A DNA stretch of 64,000 nt from Rhododendron vialii (taxonomy: Eukaryota > Streptophyta > Magnoliopsida > Ericales > Ericaceae). Below are positions 23,293 to 46,820 of the stretch, in pieces (position 1 is the stretch's first letter; each line of letters begins with the position of its first letter). The position numbers were made by a program, and so were the translations under genes. The DNA lies in contig NC_080567.1 of the NCBI RefSeq assembly GCF_030253575.1, positions 29,524,501-29,588,500 of the forward strand. Direction: 5' to 3'. The notes beneath the pieces were generated by a model. It saw nothing but the letters and a program-made list of their open reading frames with translations, was not told where the DNA came from and made no database searches.

Positions 23293-23757
23293 AGAGGTAA
23301 AGTCAAATCCAGATATAGAACCCACAAAGGTTGGGACAGAGGCAGCCTAACACTCCTTTTTTTGATAAATGCACTCCGTTTTTTATCCTTTAGTGAAATT
23401 TGTATGTGTACCTTTTTCACTAAAAGATAAGACGTGGGGTGTATTTATCAAAATAGAGTGTGAAAGTCATTTCCCTTATAATATTTTTGACAAATGACAG
23501 TCACAATCATTGTTTAGTCTCGAGTACCTTTTTGATCATCTATGTCGCTCACAATGGCAGTGTTAACATCATTTGCATTAGTACTTCTTGACAGTCAAAA
23601 TTAGACTCAAAATGTTTGCACAAGGAAAACAAACAAAGTCGACTCAAATGCATTATAACTTGTACTTTTATTTACTCAACTGATTAGTGTGATGATAATC
23701 ATTTCAATTTCCATTCACATTAAGTTCATGCGAATTGCAGTTTAAAGCTTAGCTGTG
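23293..23757. other. upstream region of second NLR gene
   Basis: 465 bp between the Athila LTR and the NLR start codon. It holds a small inverted repeat (23348-23462) and AT-rich sequence that must contain, or sit within, the NLR promoter. The retrotransposon LTR therefore ends less than half a kilobase from the start codon. Confidence 0.5.
23348..23462. repeat. short inverted repeat, MITE-like
   Basis: ACTCC followed by TTTTTGATAAATGCACTCC on the left pairs with GGGGTGTATTTATCAAAATAGAGTG on the right. The inner arms (TATCCTTTAGTGAAA with TTTCACTAAAAGATAA) also pair. The total length is 115 bp, in the promoter region of the plus-strand NLR. Confidence 0.65.
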
Positions 23758-26700
23758 ATGGAGGGTGATGAGAAAGGCAGTTTATCTGCAAAAAATGAGT
23801 CATGTACTGGAGCTCGTCAAGCAACATTAGAGCCTCTGAAGTCAAATCCAGAGCTGTCCAAAGGAAAGGCCCCCGTATCTTCTCATCCAAGTGAAAAGGG
23901 TATCTCATCTTACCAGGTATCACCAAGACTATTTCGTGCTCAACAAGATGCAGCATCAGACATGATACAAAAAGCTGAGGTTTTGCTAAGGAAGAAGGAC
24001 TTGCTCCATCTTGTCTTATCATACAATAACATAGATTCTACTAAATATTATGGGGACCTTATTAGTCTTCAAAAAAACTATTTCTCCAAAATGAACCCAC
24101 TTGTCAGAGAATTGCAGGCTTTGGAATCAAAATCCTTTGAGGAATTAGATAGGTTGATGAAAGAGATTGAACACAATCTTCAGGCAACTGAAATAATATT
24201 GGCCAAGTATGATTTTGATCTAGTACCTCGAGGATATTTTACACGTTCACATGAGAGGCGGAGGTGGTTTGGGCTAACTCAAAAAACCAGTGCTGCATGT
24301 GAAGCCCCAGACGGCATGTTGACTTTGGCCATCAATTCTGCTATTAGGCAGGTTTCGGCGTATGTTGAGGCGGAAAGTTTTAAAAAAATCGGGATTTCAG
24401 GGAGGGGAGGGAAGAAAGTAGCCAGAGCAGTCATGGCTATAGCAAGGATGAGACAGAATTGCAGTGTTGTCCTCCACATCTCTGTCTCTGGACATGACCG
24501 CGGCAAAGAGGTAAGGCAAAAAATCGCGGAGCAGATTCATGTACTCCAACAAAGTGATCACAACTTCAGTTTAACACTAGATCAGTTACTACCTTACAAC
24601 TTCTTCCTGCTTGTGGACTGCGTCGATGGACAGATGGATCTACATGACTTAAGACTCCCTGATCATGGAGTCATAGTACTTACAACTCGATCACAAGAAG
24701 TTTATAAGATCATGGATGTGGATCTGGAGGTCAGAATGGAGGGCCATCTGCTACCGTGGGACCTATTTTGTGAGAATGCGGGGCGATCACTTGTTGATTC
24801 TTCTTCAGCTCTCCAACAAATGGCCATCCAATTAGTAAAAGAGTGCCATTGCCACCTACTTGCCGTCGTTCTTCTTGCTAGAGCCTTGAAGGATGTGACT
24901 GATATCAGTGTTTGGCAACTTGCACTCCAGAAATTATCATCACACTCATCTACGATGGAAGAAGGATCAACCCTAGTCATGAAACATGTGTTGGAACTCG
25001 TCTGGGATCAGAAGGATCTAACAACAAAATATTGCGTTCAGTACTGCACGAGTAGATGGAAACAAAGAAAGGTTTCAGATTCACCAGTATCAGAATGGAT
25101 CTCAAGTTACTTAGTCGAAACAGTAGCAGAAGGGAGTGGCATTTTTGAGGATCTTATCAGTTCCTTCTTGCTAGAGTATGCTAGCGGCCGTGTTTTTATG
25201 CGGAAAGAAACTAAAGTTGTGCTGAATGAGTATTTCACATCCTATCTGCCTAGTCTTTCCGTAAGGCGAGGGGGGTTTGGATTGACCAAGACACCAACCA
25301 TTGAAAAGTATACCAAGGAGATTGAGTTGCATGACAATGAATTATCTGAGCTACCAGAGAACCCTAAGGGGCCGGCTCTCAGAAAACTATGGTTACAAAA
25401 CAACTACAATCTGGTAGAAGTACCTGAACTGTTCTTTGAAGACATGCCTCTCCTAGTCTATTTAGATCTATCCCATACCAGCATTAAGTCATTGCCTCCT
25501 TCTATTTCCAGATTGGTTTCACTTCAGACGTTCTATTTGAGAGGTTGTGAACTTCTCAATGAGCTACCACCCCATATTGGAGCACTTCGAAAACTTGAGG
25601 TTTTTGATCTTGAAGGAACTGAAATTGTGTATTTGCCCAAGGAAATCGGTTATTTAATCAGTTTGAGACAATTTAAGGTATCTCTTTGTGGACAATCAGA
25701 TTACTACGGAAAAACAAAGAAGACAGGCATTGCAATCCCAGCAGAGGTGTTATCAATATTCTCTCAATTGGAAGAACTAAGCATTGATGTGAGTCCCGAT
25801 GGTGAATGGTGGGATGATGACATAAATCCATCTAGTGAATGGTGGGATGCTGATTTGAAGGCAATACTAAATGCACTGGGTAGTTCAAACAAGCTGAGAA
25901 TCCTCAAGTTATATCTTCCATCGGTTGAATTTTTGCAGCAACTTACATTTGAGAGCAAAAAACTCGCATTTCCAAATTCATATAATTTTAGATTAATTGT
26001 TGGTCGTTATCAACAGCGCATCATTTATCGTCTGCCAAATGGAGTTGAGAAGAGATTCAGAATATGGGAGGAGGAATATAAGAAATGCCTTCAATACATA
26101 AATGGTGAAGGCATGCGTAGTGGTATTACTGTGGCACTCAATTATACTTCTATGCTTTTCCTGGACCGGCATTGGACTGTCAAGGTCTTGTCTGAATTTG
26201 GGCATGAAAATTTGCTTTACCTTGAATGTTGCTTTCTTGTGGAATGTAATGAACTTCAAACCATAGTTGATGGAAACTATAAATCTCAGTCCGGTGGTTA
26301 CACGGGACCTATATTTCCTCGGCTACACCACTTGAGTATTCACTACATGAAGAACTTAGAGAGCATTTGGCGAGGCTCAAAACCTAATTATTCGCTATTC
26401 AATCTAAGGTCCTTGACCTTGCACACTTGCCCCAATTTGACCACCATTTTCACGCCAGATATGCTTGTTAACCTCTTTTGGTTGCAAGAGCTTATAGTGG
26501 AAGACTGCCCCAAAATTCACAGTATAGTGACTCAAGAAGATGCCAACGTGCAATCTGGTCATTTTTTGGAACGCTTGAGGAAGATAGCACTCCTTGACCT
26601 ACCTCATTTGGTTACCATTTCAGGCCCTCTATGCCTTGGTGAGAAAGTGGGCAGTCTTTTCATTTATAATTGCCCAATGCTCGAAAGTTTGTATACCACG

Positions 26701-26907
26701 GAAAGATTTCCTGAATACTGCAAGATCGTAGGAGAGAAAGAATGGTGGGACTCATTAAGGTGGCATAATTCTGAATGGAGCAGAATGACTCAGCCAGCTT
26801 TTGAGGAACTTAGAACAGATGAAGATTTCATGGATCAATTGGCAAAAGACGTATACTCACCGATGGACTATGATAAGCCACGTAATCTTATCTTTTCACC
26901 CACTTGA
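23758..26907 (+). CDS. NLR-like protein with degenerate NB-ARC and LRR
   Basis: A single-exon gene. The codon before the ATG is GTG in the same frame, so the true start is the ATG at 23758 (1049 aa). The N-terminus is a Ser/Lys-rich leader plus a helical region (about 60-150). The NB-ARC is recognisable but damaged. The P-loop reads GISGRGGKKVA (about 212-222), lacking GKT/S. Kinase-2 is FFLLVDCVDG instead of DD. GLPL is replaced by CHCHLLAVV, and MHD by FMRKETK (about 480-486). RNBS-B (VIVLTTR) is retained. LRRs run from about 530, followed by an EWW motif near the end, as in the NLR at 5564-8611. ATP binding is unlikely, although the long intact ORF argues for selection. It could be a sensor or decoy partner (inference). 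Confidence 0.9.
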   Translation: MEGDEKGSLSAKNESCTGARQATLEPLKSNPELSKGKAPVSSHPSEKGISSYQVSPRLFRAQQDAASDMIQKAEVLLRKKDLLHLVLSYNNIDSTKYYGDLISLQKNYFSKMNPLVRELQALESKSFEELDRLMKEIEHNLQATEIILAKYDFDLVPRGYFTRSHERRRWFGLTQKTSAACEAPDGMLTLAINSAIRQVSAYVEAESFKKIGISGRGGKKVARAVMAIARMRQNCSVVLHISVSGHDRGKEVRQKIAEQIHVLQQSDHNFSLTLDQLLPYNFFLLVDCVDGQMDLHDLRLPDHGVIVLTTRSQEVYKIMDVDLEVRMEGHLLPWDLFCENAGRSLVDSSSALQQMAIQLVKECHCHLLAVVLLARALKDVTDISVWQLALQKLSSHSSTMEEGSTLVMKHVLELVWDQKDLTTKYCVQYCTSRWKQRKVSDSPVSEWISSYLVETVAEGSGIFEDLISSFLLEYASGRVFMRKETKVVLNEYFTSYLPSLSVRRGGFGLTKTPTIEKYTKEIELHDNELSELPENPKGPALRKLWLQNNYNLVEVPELFFEDMPLLVYLDLSHTSIKSLPPSISRLVSLQTFYLRGCELLNELPPHIGALRKLEVFDLEGTEIVYLPKEIGYLISLRQFKVSLCGQSDYYGKTKKTGIAIPAEVLSIFSQLEELSIDVSPDGEWWDDDINPSSEWWDADLKAILNALGSSNKLRILKLYLPSVEFLQQLTFESKKLAFPNSYNFRLIVGRYQQRIIYRLPNGVEKRFRIWEEEYKKCLQYINGEGMRSGITVALNYTSMLFLDRHWTVKVLSEFGHENLLYLECCFLVECNELQTIVDGNYKSQSGGYTGPIFPRLHHLSIHYMKNLESIWRGSKPNYSLFNLRSLTLHTCPNLTTIFTPDMLVNLFWLQELIVEDCPKIHSIVTQEDANVQSGHFLERLRKIALLDLPHLVTISGPLCLGEKVGSLFIYNCPMLESLYTTERFPEYCKIVGEKEWWDSLRWHNSEWSRMTQPAFEELRTDEDFMDQLAKDVYSPMDYDKPRNLIFSPT

Positions 26908-26975
26908 GAGATATCTTGGATCTCTACTTGTCTTCTCATTCTCAAACATATTGCATTCTGATCACTCTTAGAGAT

Positions 26976-27197
26976 CTGAATACGCATATTACACGTTCAC
27001 GCATAATTTCTCATTCATGAATTCCTCTATGGACGATTAAGCTAGGCAACTGAATACGCATATTACACGTTCACACATAATTTATCATCCATGAATTCCT
27101 CTATGGACGATTAAGCTAGGCAACTGAATACACATATTACACGTTTACACATAATTTCTCATTCATGAATTCCTCTATGGACGATTAAGCTAGACAA
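26976..27197 (+). repeat. three tandem 74-bp repeats downstream of NLR
   Basis: Three head-to-tail copies starting at 26976, 27050 and 27124 (CTGAATACGCATATTACACG and following), each 74 bp and over 90 percent alike. They begin 69 bp after the NLR stop codon and so probably lie in its 3'UTR or terminator region. Confidence 0.95.
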
Positions 27198-27804
27198 CTA
27201 GTCCGACCCAACCCTGATCCGATCAGGGCGTGCTACCTTTCCAATTTTTTGGGTGCGGGGTTGGATTGGGCAGAAAATTAAAGAACTCGATCGAGGTGGA
27301 GTAGGGTTTGGGATGATAATATCCTGACCCGATAAGCGCTCCGAAGATTTTTTTTGTTTAAAATTAAATTTCTACCCTTGTAATTTTATTTTTATTACCA
27401 AAATACTACCTCATATATTAACTATTTTGCCAATTTTAATTTTAGGTTAAATAATTTGACACCATTCGGGCCGTGTGGTATTCTTAAAATTCAGTAATGT
27501 TTTCTAAAAAACTTTGTACTTATATAAGCTTGCCGGCTCAACATCCTTTTGAACTATGAAGCACCCGACCAACTTCAAGAGTTCTTTGAAAAAATAATGC
27601 TATTTTTCCTTAAAAAAAATTATACTGTAATACTATATTACTTTTTAAAACGGATTGGGATGCCCAAGATTGCATTCAGTTATAATTATAAGTGACCATA
27701 TCTTAGTACTAAACTTGAATAGGTTAATTGACACCATACATAATAAACTTGTAGGTAGTTTTCTTACAATTGGTATTGGTAACATTAATATCACCTTTAG
27801 TTAA
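27198..27804. other. intergenic, no gene seen
   Basis: AT-rich with long A and T runs. No coding or element signatures were found. Confidence 0.4.
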
Positions 27805-28173
27805 ACCCGTTCGGCTAAATAAGCTAACTGGCTTATTTTTTTTGTCCTTATTCAAATTCTTTTCGTATTTGTTAGTTTTTCGTCAATTTTTTGGAGATTA
27901 TTGCATCGTCATGACAAGAGGAATCTAAAAAATAAAAAATTACGATCGAAACCTAATTTTTTTGAATAAAGACAAAAATAAGCCAATAAGTCAATTTTTT
28001 CATCTTTATTCAAAAAAAATTGGATTTCGATCATAATTTTTTACTTTTTAGATTCCTCTCGTCATGACGATGCAATAATCCCCAAAAAAAATTGACGAAA
28101 AACTAATAAATACAAAAAAAAAATTGAATAAGGACAAAAAAATAAGCTAGTTGGCTTATTTAGCCGAACGGGT
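27805..28173. mobile_element. palindromic MITE, 369 bp
   Basis: An almost perfect inverted repeat: the left end ACCCGTTCGGCTAAATAAGC is mirrored by the right end GCTTATTTAGCCGAACGGGT. The arms stay complementary through to the centre near 27989. It has no coding capacity. The flanks give no convincing target duplication. A transcript across it would fold into a hairpin of about 180 bp. Confidence 0.85.
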
Positions 28174-28959
28174 ATTGTTTTTACTTAACGTTCGCCCACT
28201 CTACTTTGAATCTCTGCGTCCCTCCCTGCAACGATGTACTTGATATCCGCAGCATAATTGTCCCTCTAATCAGATTTTATTTTCACTAGGCTAATTAACT
28301 ATTCCAAACTGTTTACTGATACATCTAGGTTCACCATGAATCAGAAAGATGGCACACGACTGATGTATCTTCTGAGATTACTTTTTCTTTCTTTCTTTGC
28401 TAAATACTATTACGATACCCCAAGAGGTTGTTGGCCCAACGGCATCAGATGTGCACTTAGGTGTCAAGAGGAAGGATGTCAAGAGTTCAACTCCAATTCC
28501 AATGCGTTAAATCTAATTATTCTGACAATACTTACTTTTGCTGATCAAAAAATATAACTTCCTAACTCCAATGCATAATTTGCTATTTTTCCCATTTGTG
28601 CGACAGGTTCTAGCTGGGAAATCTTTTCAAGATCTTAAGCCGAGGAACTGTTGCTGCTGGCCTATTGCTGAATACTATATCAGTAAATCTTCAAGCAGAA
28701 ATCGCCATTATTAATTAAGTTTTGGACTAGTTGCTGTTTTCCAAAGTGTCTTTGCACTCATTGGGATGTAATAATGCTTTTAAACTTTATCTGCTGTACT
28801 TAAAAACTGATATCAGACATAGCACCCTTGTCATTGGGTCCTTGTGGATGTGTCTGTGGTGATTATTATGTTGAGTGCTGTTTGTGTTCTTATTGTTGAC
28901 TTCTGGTTCTCTTACCATTTTCAATTCTATGTTCTGTTTAATTTACTTCCGAGAGTAAG
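28174..28959. other. intergenic, no supported gene
   Basis: Short frames (for example 28336-28557) lack domains. This DNA lies between the degenerate NLR and its pseudogene relative. Confidence 0.35.
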
Positions 28960-28961
28960 AG

Positions 28962-29204
28962 AACTCCCTCCGTCCCTTTTTAAGTGTTCACTGTGGTTCT
29001 GCATGCTGTTTTCAATTGCCTATATCTCTCAATGTATATTACTAAAAATATGCAATATGGATCCTATTTGATAAATCTCGATTATTTTTATAAGACAATG
29101 ATTTTAAAAACATAAAACATAATATAGGTCGAGAGATATAAACTATTGAAAATGGCACGCAGAACTGTAGTGGACACTTAAAAAGTGACAGAGAGAGTAC
29201 TATT
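28962..29204. mobile_element. Stowaway-like MITE
   Basis: The ends are CTCCCTCCGTCCC on the left and, on the right, the diverged complement AAAAAGTGACAGAGAGAG. Matching inner arms (TTTTTAAGTGTTCACT with AGTGGACACTTAAAAA) support it. The CTCCCTCCGT terminus is typical of Tc1/mariner-derived Stowaway MITEs. It is about 240 bp. Confidence 0.8.
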
Positions 29205-29639
29205 CTAATGCTTCTCACACAAGTTTGTAAGTGGCGCTTCATGATATGAGAAATAGACGCAGAGATTATTGGAGGCCATAGTGGACAATGAACGAATATT
29301 GCAGTCGTTTCTGTCGTCTCTTGATGCGGGAGATTCGATATCCTCGATCTGGCCATGGTCGATTTATGGAATTTATCATAATGGACGTTTTAATGGGCCT
29401 AAATTGCGCGCCCTGCGTACGGGAGAGCCTGTCTAGTTCTTCTATCGAGGACCTTGCAAGGTTTGACAGATAATTGGCATGAGGGAAATGGCACTTCACG
29501 AATTAACATCACCTTCCTCCTCCTCCGCCATGGTTCATGTTTTAAATTTTGTTTGGGATCAGATGGACATGAGAAGTAAATAGTGCATAGTCCGGTTCAT
29601 TCTTGCTCGGGAAAATCTATTCGTCATTTCTCTATTGTT
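29205..29639. other. no supported gene
   Basis: A 51-codon open stretch (29283-29438) reads VDNERILQSFLSSLDAGD and then a Trp/Tyr-rich segment before a stop. It has no start codon and no recognised family. Confidence 0.3.
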
Positions 29640-29912
29640 GGATTAGTTATCGACCGGCCAAGTGGAAACATTCGAACAAGGTAACAGCATTCTTGATGAT
29701 CTTATCAAGTCGTCCTTAATCGGTAGAGGATGATGGCTTTTGAACTCGCGGCACTTTGCAATCCAAAAGTGTTTGATCTTGAAAGTACTGAAACTATGCA
29801 TCTCCCCACTGAAATCAGAGAACTAACCAGCTTGAGGTGCTTTCGGGTTTCCTTATGTGCGTGCGCAAATCGCTACTGTAGTGTAACTAAGCAGAAAATT
29901 CTGAAAAACTGA
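29640..29912 (+). pseudogene. NLR pseudogene fragment
   Basis: Two pieces match the degenerate NLR upstream. First, VETFEQGNSILDDLIKSSLI (about 29660-29720) parallels that gene's VETVAEGSGIFEDLISSFLL. After a stop and a large internal deletion, KVFDLESTETMHLPTEIREL followed by TSLRCFRVSLC parallels its LRR segment VFDLEGTEIVYLPKEIGYL. The intervening LRR start is missing. It is a truncated tandem relative, not a working gene. Confidence 0.75.
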
Positions 29913-30084
29913 TTCTGAAAACTATAATTAAGTTGAACCTTGTCTAAAGCATTTGTTTTACCATATTCTCTCTTTCACCGGCTAATCTCTCTTGGAGACC
30001 AAATTGATGAACATTAATCTATCTCCTCTATTTCAAGGTTGGGATGAATTCTCAAAGGATTAGTACCCCATTTGCTACCACCGG

Positions 30085-30360
30085 GGTGGTAGTTCAAGTG
30101 GCTGAGGCAGCCGGTGTTAAAACCTTCCCCCTCCCAACGGTCCTAAGTTCTAGTCAACTTGGGACCAAATGGTTGGGTTGTGGGGGCCTCATGTCCACTT
30201 GCATTTTCGTGGGTTCTGGTGACGGGTCCTGCTACGTGATGATCATGGACAAATATTTCCTCCCTGACCGGGTCATCCATAGCTCAAATCCGGACATTCT
30301 ACTATTCCAAGGTAGATGGCTTTCCCTATGATCGCGTCCAAGGGGGTCAACTACGATGGT
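30085..30360 (+). mobile_element. tRNA-derived SINE
   Basis: An A-box-like TAGTTCAAGTGGCTGAGGC is followed about 40 bp later by a B-box-like AAGTTCTAGTC, the split RNA polymerase III promoter of a SINE head. A unique body follows. The 3' end is not sharply defined and no TSD was confirmed. Confidence 0.5.
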
Positions 30361-31320
30361 CACCCTAGCCCACTTTTTTGGTTAGCAAGTACCCATTTGC
30401 TCCTTTTTAGCAGCCTCATTATGATCACACTTGATTAACGAGTTTTATTTTTTGTGCATGTTTATTATTCTGAACTTGTCATTGCTACCATTTTTCTGCT
30501 GGGTGACAGCTTATGGCAGACAGCTTCACAAAGGCCCTTGCGATTGGATAGTTCAATGGAGTACTGGAGAACTTCGCTGCGCTTCGCGTCTGATGGCTGT
30601 AAACATCAAGAAATCCTCACCCACAAGGCTCTAAACTTTTCCTTTTCAAGTCACCGTAACCAGCTTCTCCACAAAGAAGTTGGGGGCAGTCTCATTCTGT
30701 ATTGAGTCCGACATTTACTTTTTGAGGTGTAAAATGCCTCCGAATAAATTGGGATGCAATGCTTTGATCTTATCTGCTTTCATTTTTCGGAATTGGGTCT
30801 TTTTTTCTTCAGTATCATAGTTCATATCATGATCCTTTGGCATAGAACTGAAATTGAATGTACTGCTGATGGACCTTTCATCAAAGTGAGTAGTATTGGC
30901 TTTTATTGCATGTGAATTTGAACTCTACGTGGTTCATTTGTTTGAATACAACAGCCATTAAAAATAATTCATGGTCAATAAGCAAATTGCATTCAATTGG
31001 CTGAATTTCTGATGGTTTTCACCTGGAATAAGCCCTTGCTCAATGTGTGTTGTGACTTATGAGAAAAGCGAAGATTCGATGCAATGATATAGCACAATTT
31101 CTGGCCTTATACCGGATAAAACTTCCAGAAATACAATCATCCAAGTTCTCTTATTTTGAATGGTAATATGCCAATCTATAAAACAGCTTTTATCCTCTTG
31201 TATTGAGGTCAAATAATGGTTGCATATAAGAATAATAACCCGGGAGAAAAACTATATAAATACTTATAGAACGAAAATGATGTGATTCCCCTTGGAAAAT
31301 AATTCTTACAGACATTTGTC
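30361..31320. other. 3' flank of glucosylceramidase gene
   Basis: This contains the probable 3'UTR and polyadenylation region of the minus-strand gene that ends at 31321. No other gene is supported. Confidence 0.4.
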
Positions 31321-44565
<13,245 letters not shown>

Positions 44566-44569
44566 CGTA

Positions 44570-45300
44570 CCTTAGGAAGCAGATGAATAAATACAGTGAG
44601 AAGATCAACCATTCAATATACAAACAATCCAATTCAAATTTATCATATCCGCAATTGGATTGCCATATGCCGATAGGAGAGGTATAATTAGCAAAAAACA
44701 GTACAAACAAGCATGATTCCATTTTCCCACCCGCAACCAACCAAAGAAAGCAATTGCATTTCTCAGTATACTCAACAAATATATATAAATATAAATAAAT
44801 AAAAACTTGGCAAAGATATTTTTATTGCTGTCCACTTCAACTGGCTTCAACTTGATCAGAATCAACAAACATTCCAGAAACTTATTAATCATGGCACGCC
44901 ACAAACCGATTTCCTTTCACAAAACTACAAATCCTTGATCCAAACACAGCCTAACAACTGTTGGACATGAAAATTTCAACAGCTCAACGCAATAACTTCT
45001 CGAAAAAAACAAGAATCTCGCGAAAAAAAAGATATTCAACCGTCAGCATAAGAATATCCGGCGATTCAGTGAACAGAAGGCGATCAAGTGCGTGAAATGA
45101 CAGCGCATGGGAAGTAACAACAAGAACACTTACCTCAGAGGGGTTGGTACTGCGGAGAATACCAGGGAAAAAGTGCTGGCTAGAGAGAGAGAGAGAGAGA
45201 GAGCGTCTCTGTGTAGTAACAAACAGTTACGGATCCAGCACTTGTGGAGGCTGTGTTTGGTTTGGTTTCACTGGAGTATTTATGAACTGGCCCGGATCCT
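44570..45300 (-). other. 5'UTR exons and intron of glucosylceramidase gene
   Basis: A likely untranslated first exon (about 45290 to 45134) ends at the donor GTAAGTG. The second exon starts after CCTAAG at 44570, five bases before the ATG. The first exon contains a CT/GA microsatellite (45181-45202), common in plant leader sequences. The transcription start is not defined. Confidence 0.55.
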
Positions 45301-45415
45301 TTTTGTGTCTGAATCTTCTCCTGATCCCCATCTATTGGTCTGGTCTGGGTCCCACCACGGATGCGGCATTGTTTGAAAAATTCCTCAGAGTGCGCTTGCG
45401 ACGCCACTCCCAGCC

Positions 45416-45841
45416 GGAGATGGCTTGTCGGCAGCCCTCATAAGAGGACTGCACCGTGCAGTTTGCCGAATAATGGATCGTGTCGAGTGTATTTTTATGA
45501 TCGGAACCATTTATGTCATAGAGCTCGTCGAGAACTTCAACCACGTCAAAAATCATGTTAATTGGAAACTTTTTAATACCTGATCGAATCATGTTTATAT
45601 TTCTGAAAATGGATATTGCCACACTGGATCAAACCCATCAAATCTAATTCAGTAAAGTAAAAAGTCGCTCCGATCAGGTATTAAAAAGTTTTCAATTAAC
45701 ATGATTTTTGACTTCGTTGCAGTTCTCGACGAGCTCCATGATATAAACGGTTTTGATCATAAAAATAAACTCGAGACGATCCGTTATTTGGCAAACTGCA
45801 CGGTGCAGTCCTCTTATGAGGACTGCCGACAAGCCATCTCC
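45416..45841. mobile_element. MITE with ~165-bp terminal inverted repeats
   Basis: The left arm (GGAGATGGCTTGTCGGCAG onward, 45416-45583) and the right arm (45676-45841) are inverted copies with few differences. Both include AGAGGACTGCACCGTGCAGT, with a 90-bp unpaired centre. The flanks CTCCCAGCC and CTCCCAACT could be a decayed 9-bp duplication, which would suggest a MULE, but this is weak. It sits about 120 bp upstream of the presumed start of glucosylceramidase transcription. Confidence 0.85.
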
Positions 45842-46142
45842 CTCCCAACTACTCCCAAACTTGTCAAGCTTTTTTATTTTTTTTTCTGAAAAGCAAAAAT
45901 AAATTCGAAAATTGTTACAAAGTTTTTTTTTTCTAAGCAAATTGTTACAAAGATTAATACTAAAAATGAGGAGTGAAGACATCAAATTTCTAACCCAAAA
46001 CCCAACCGAGTAAACAACGCTAAGAATAAACTTGTCAAGCCTTTTTCACTAGTGGGGCTTATAATAACTTCACTAAATTCTAGTAATACTTAACAAATTC
46101 ACATGATCATCACAGATTCTAGCAGATTCTAGCCGATGGACC

Positions 46143-46290
46143 CTAGCCTAGTTGGCATCTCTCGGTCCTCCTCTTGTGGGAAGTCAGGTCGTTAGAGTTC
46201 AAGTCCCGTCGTTAGCATTTGGGGTTCAGGATATGGATAGCCTCTGAAATCCCTTCTAAACTAACCAGCTAACTCCGCTCGTATATACAA
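46143..46290 (+). mobile_element. tRNA-derived SINE
   Basis: An A-box-like TAGCCTAGTTGGCATC is followed about 45 bp later by a B-box GAGTTCAAGTCCC, then a short body to about 46290. This is the Pol III promoter layout of a tRNA-headed SINE. The tail and TSD are not clear. Confidence 0.6.
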
Positions 46291-46820
46291 TATCGGCAAA
46301 AACATATTACGGATTCCAAGTTTCGTTTAAAAATATTTTAAAATTCAAGTTTTTTTATCATTAGGAAAAAAATACTATACTGGCATTTTTGTACCGATCG
46401 AGATTCTAGTACAAATTTAGTACAAGCTTGTACAAATCAATATTGGCCGGTATGGATCACCAAGGAATGTGTGCCTTTTTACGGACCGATAGGCCAACAC
46501 TGGAATCAAACTTTCACGCGAATTTGTGGGCCTTACATTAACGAGTAGTTGTGGGTGAAGTTGGACGCTATGTACGTGATGGGGTCATGTGACCATCGAG
46601 TAAGCATTCCATATTCTGATGATTCGAACATCTCACGTTGTATTCACCATCATGTTTAATCTTCCATGAAGAAAATCAGTTTAATCTGATAGTTGTTTCT
46701 TTACTTTTAAATGAAATAAAATTGATAGTCTACTTCTAAAACCATATTTGTCATAGACTATTTTATTCCGTGAAATTTTAGTAAATTTACGTAGCATACA
46801 ATCTTGATTCAAGTTGATGC

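Noticed and set aside
30500..30620. MADSFTKAL-like peptide resembling the end of copia RNase H
   Set aside because: Only about ten residues match and neighbouring codons contain stops; no PPT or LTR follows.
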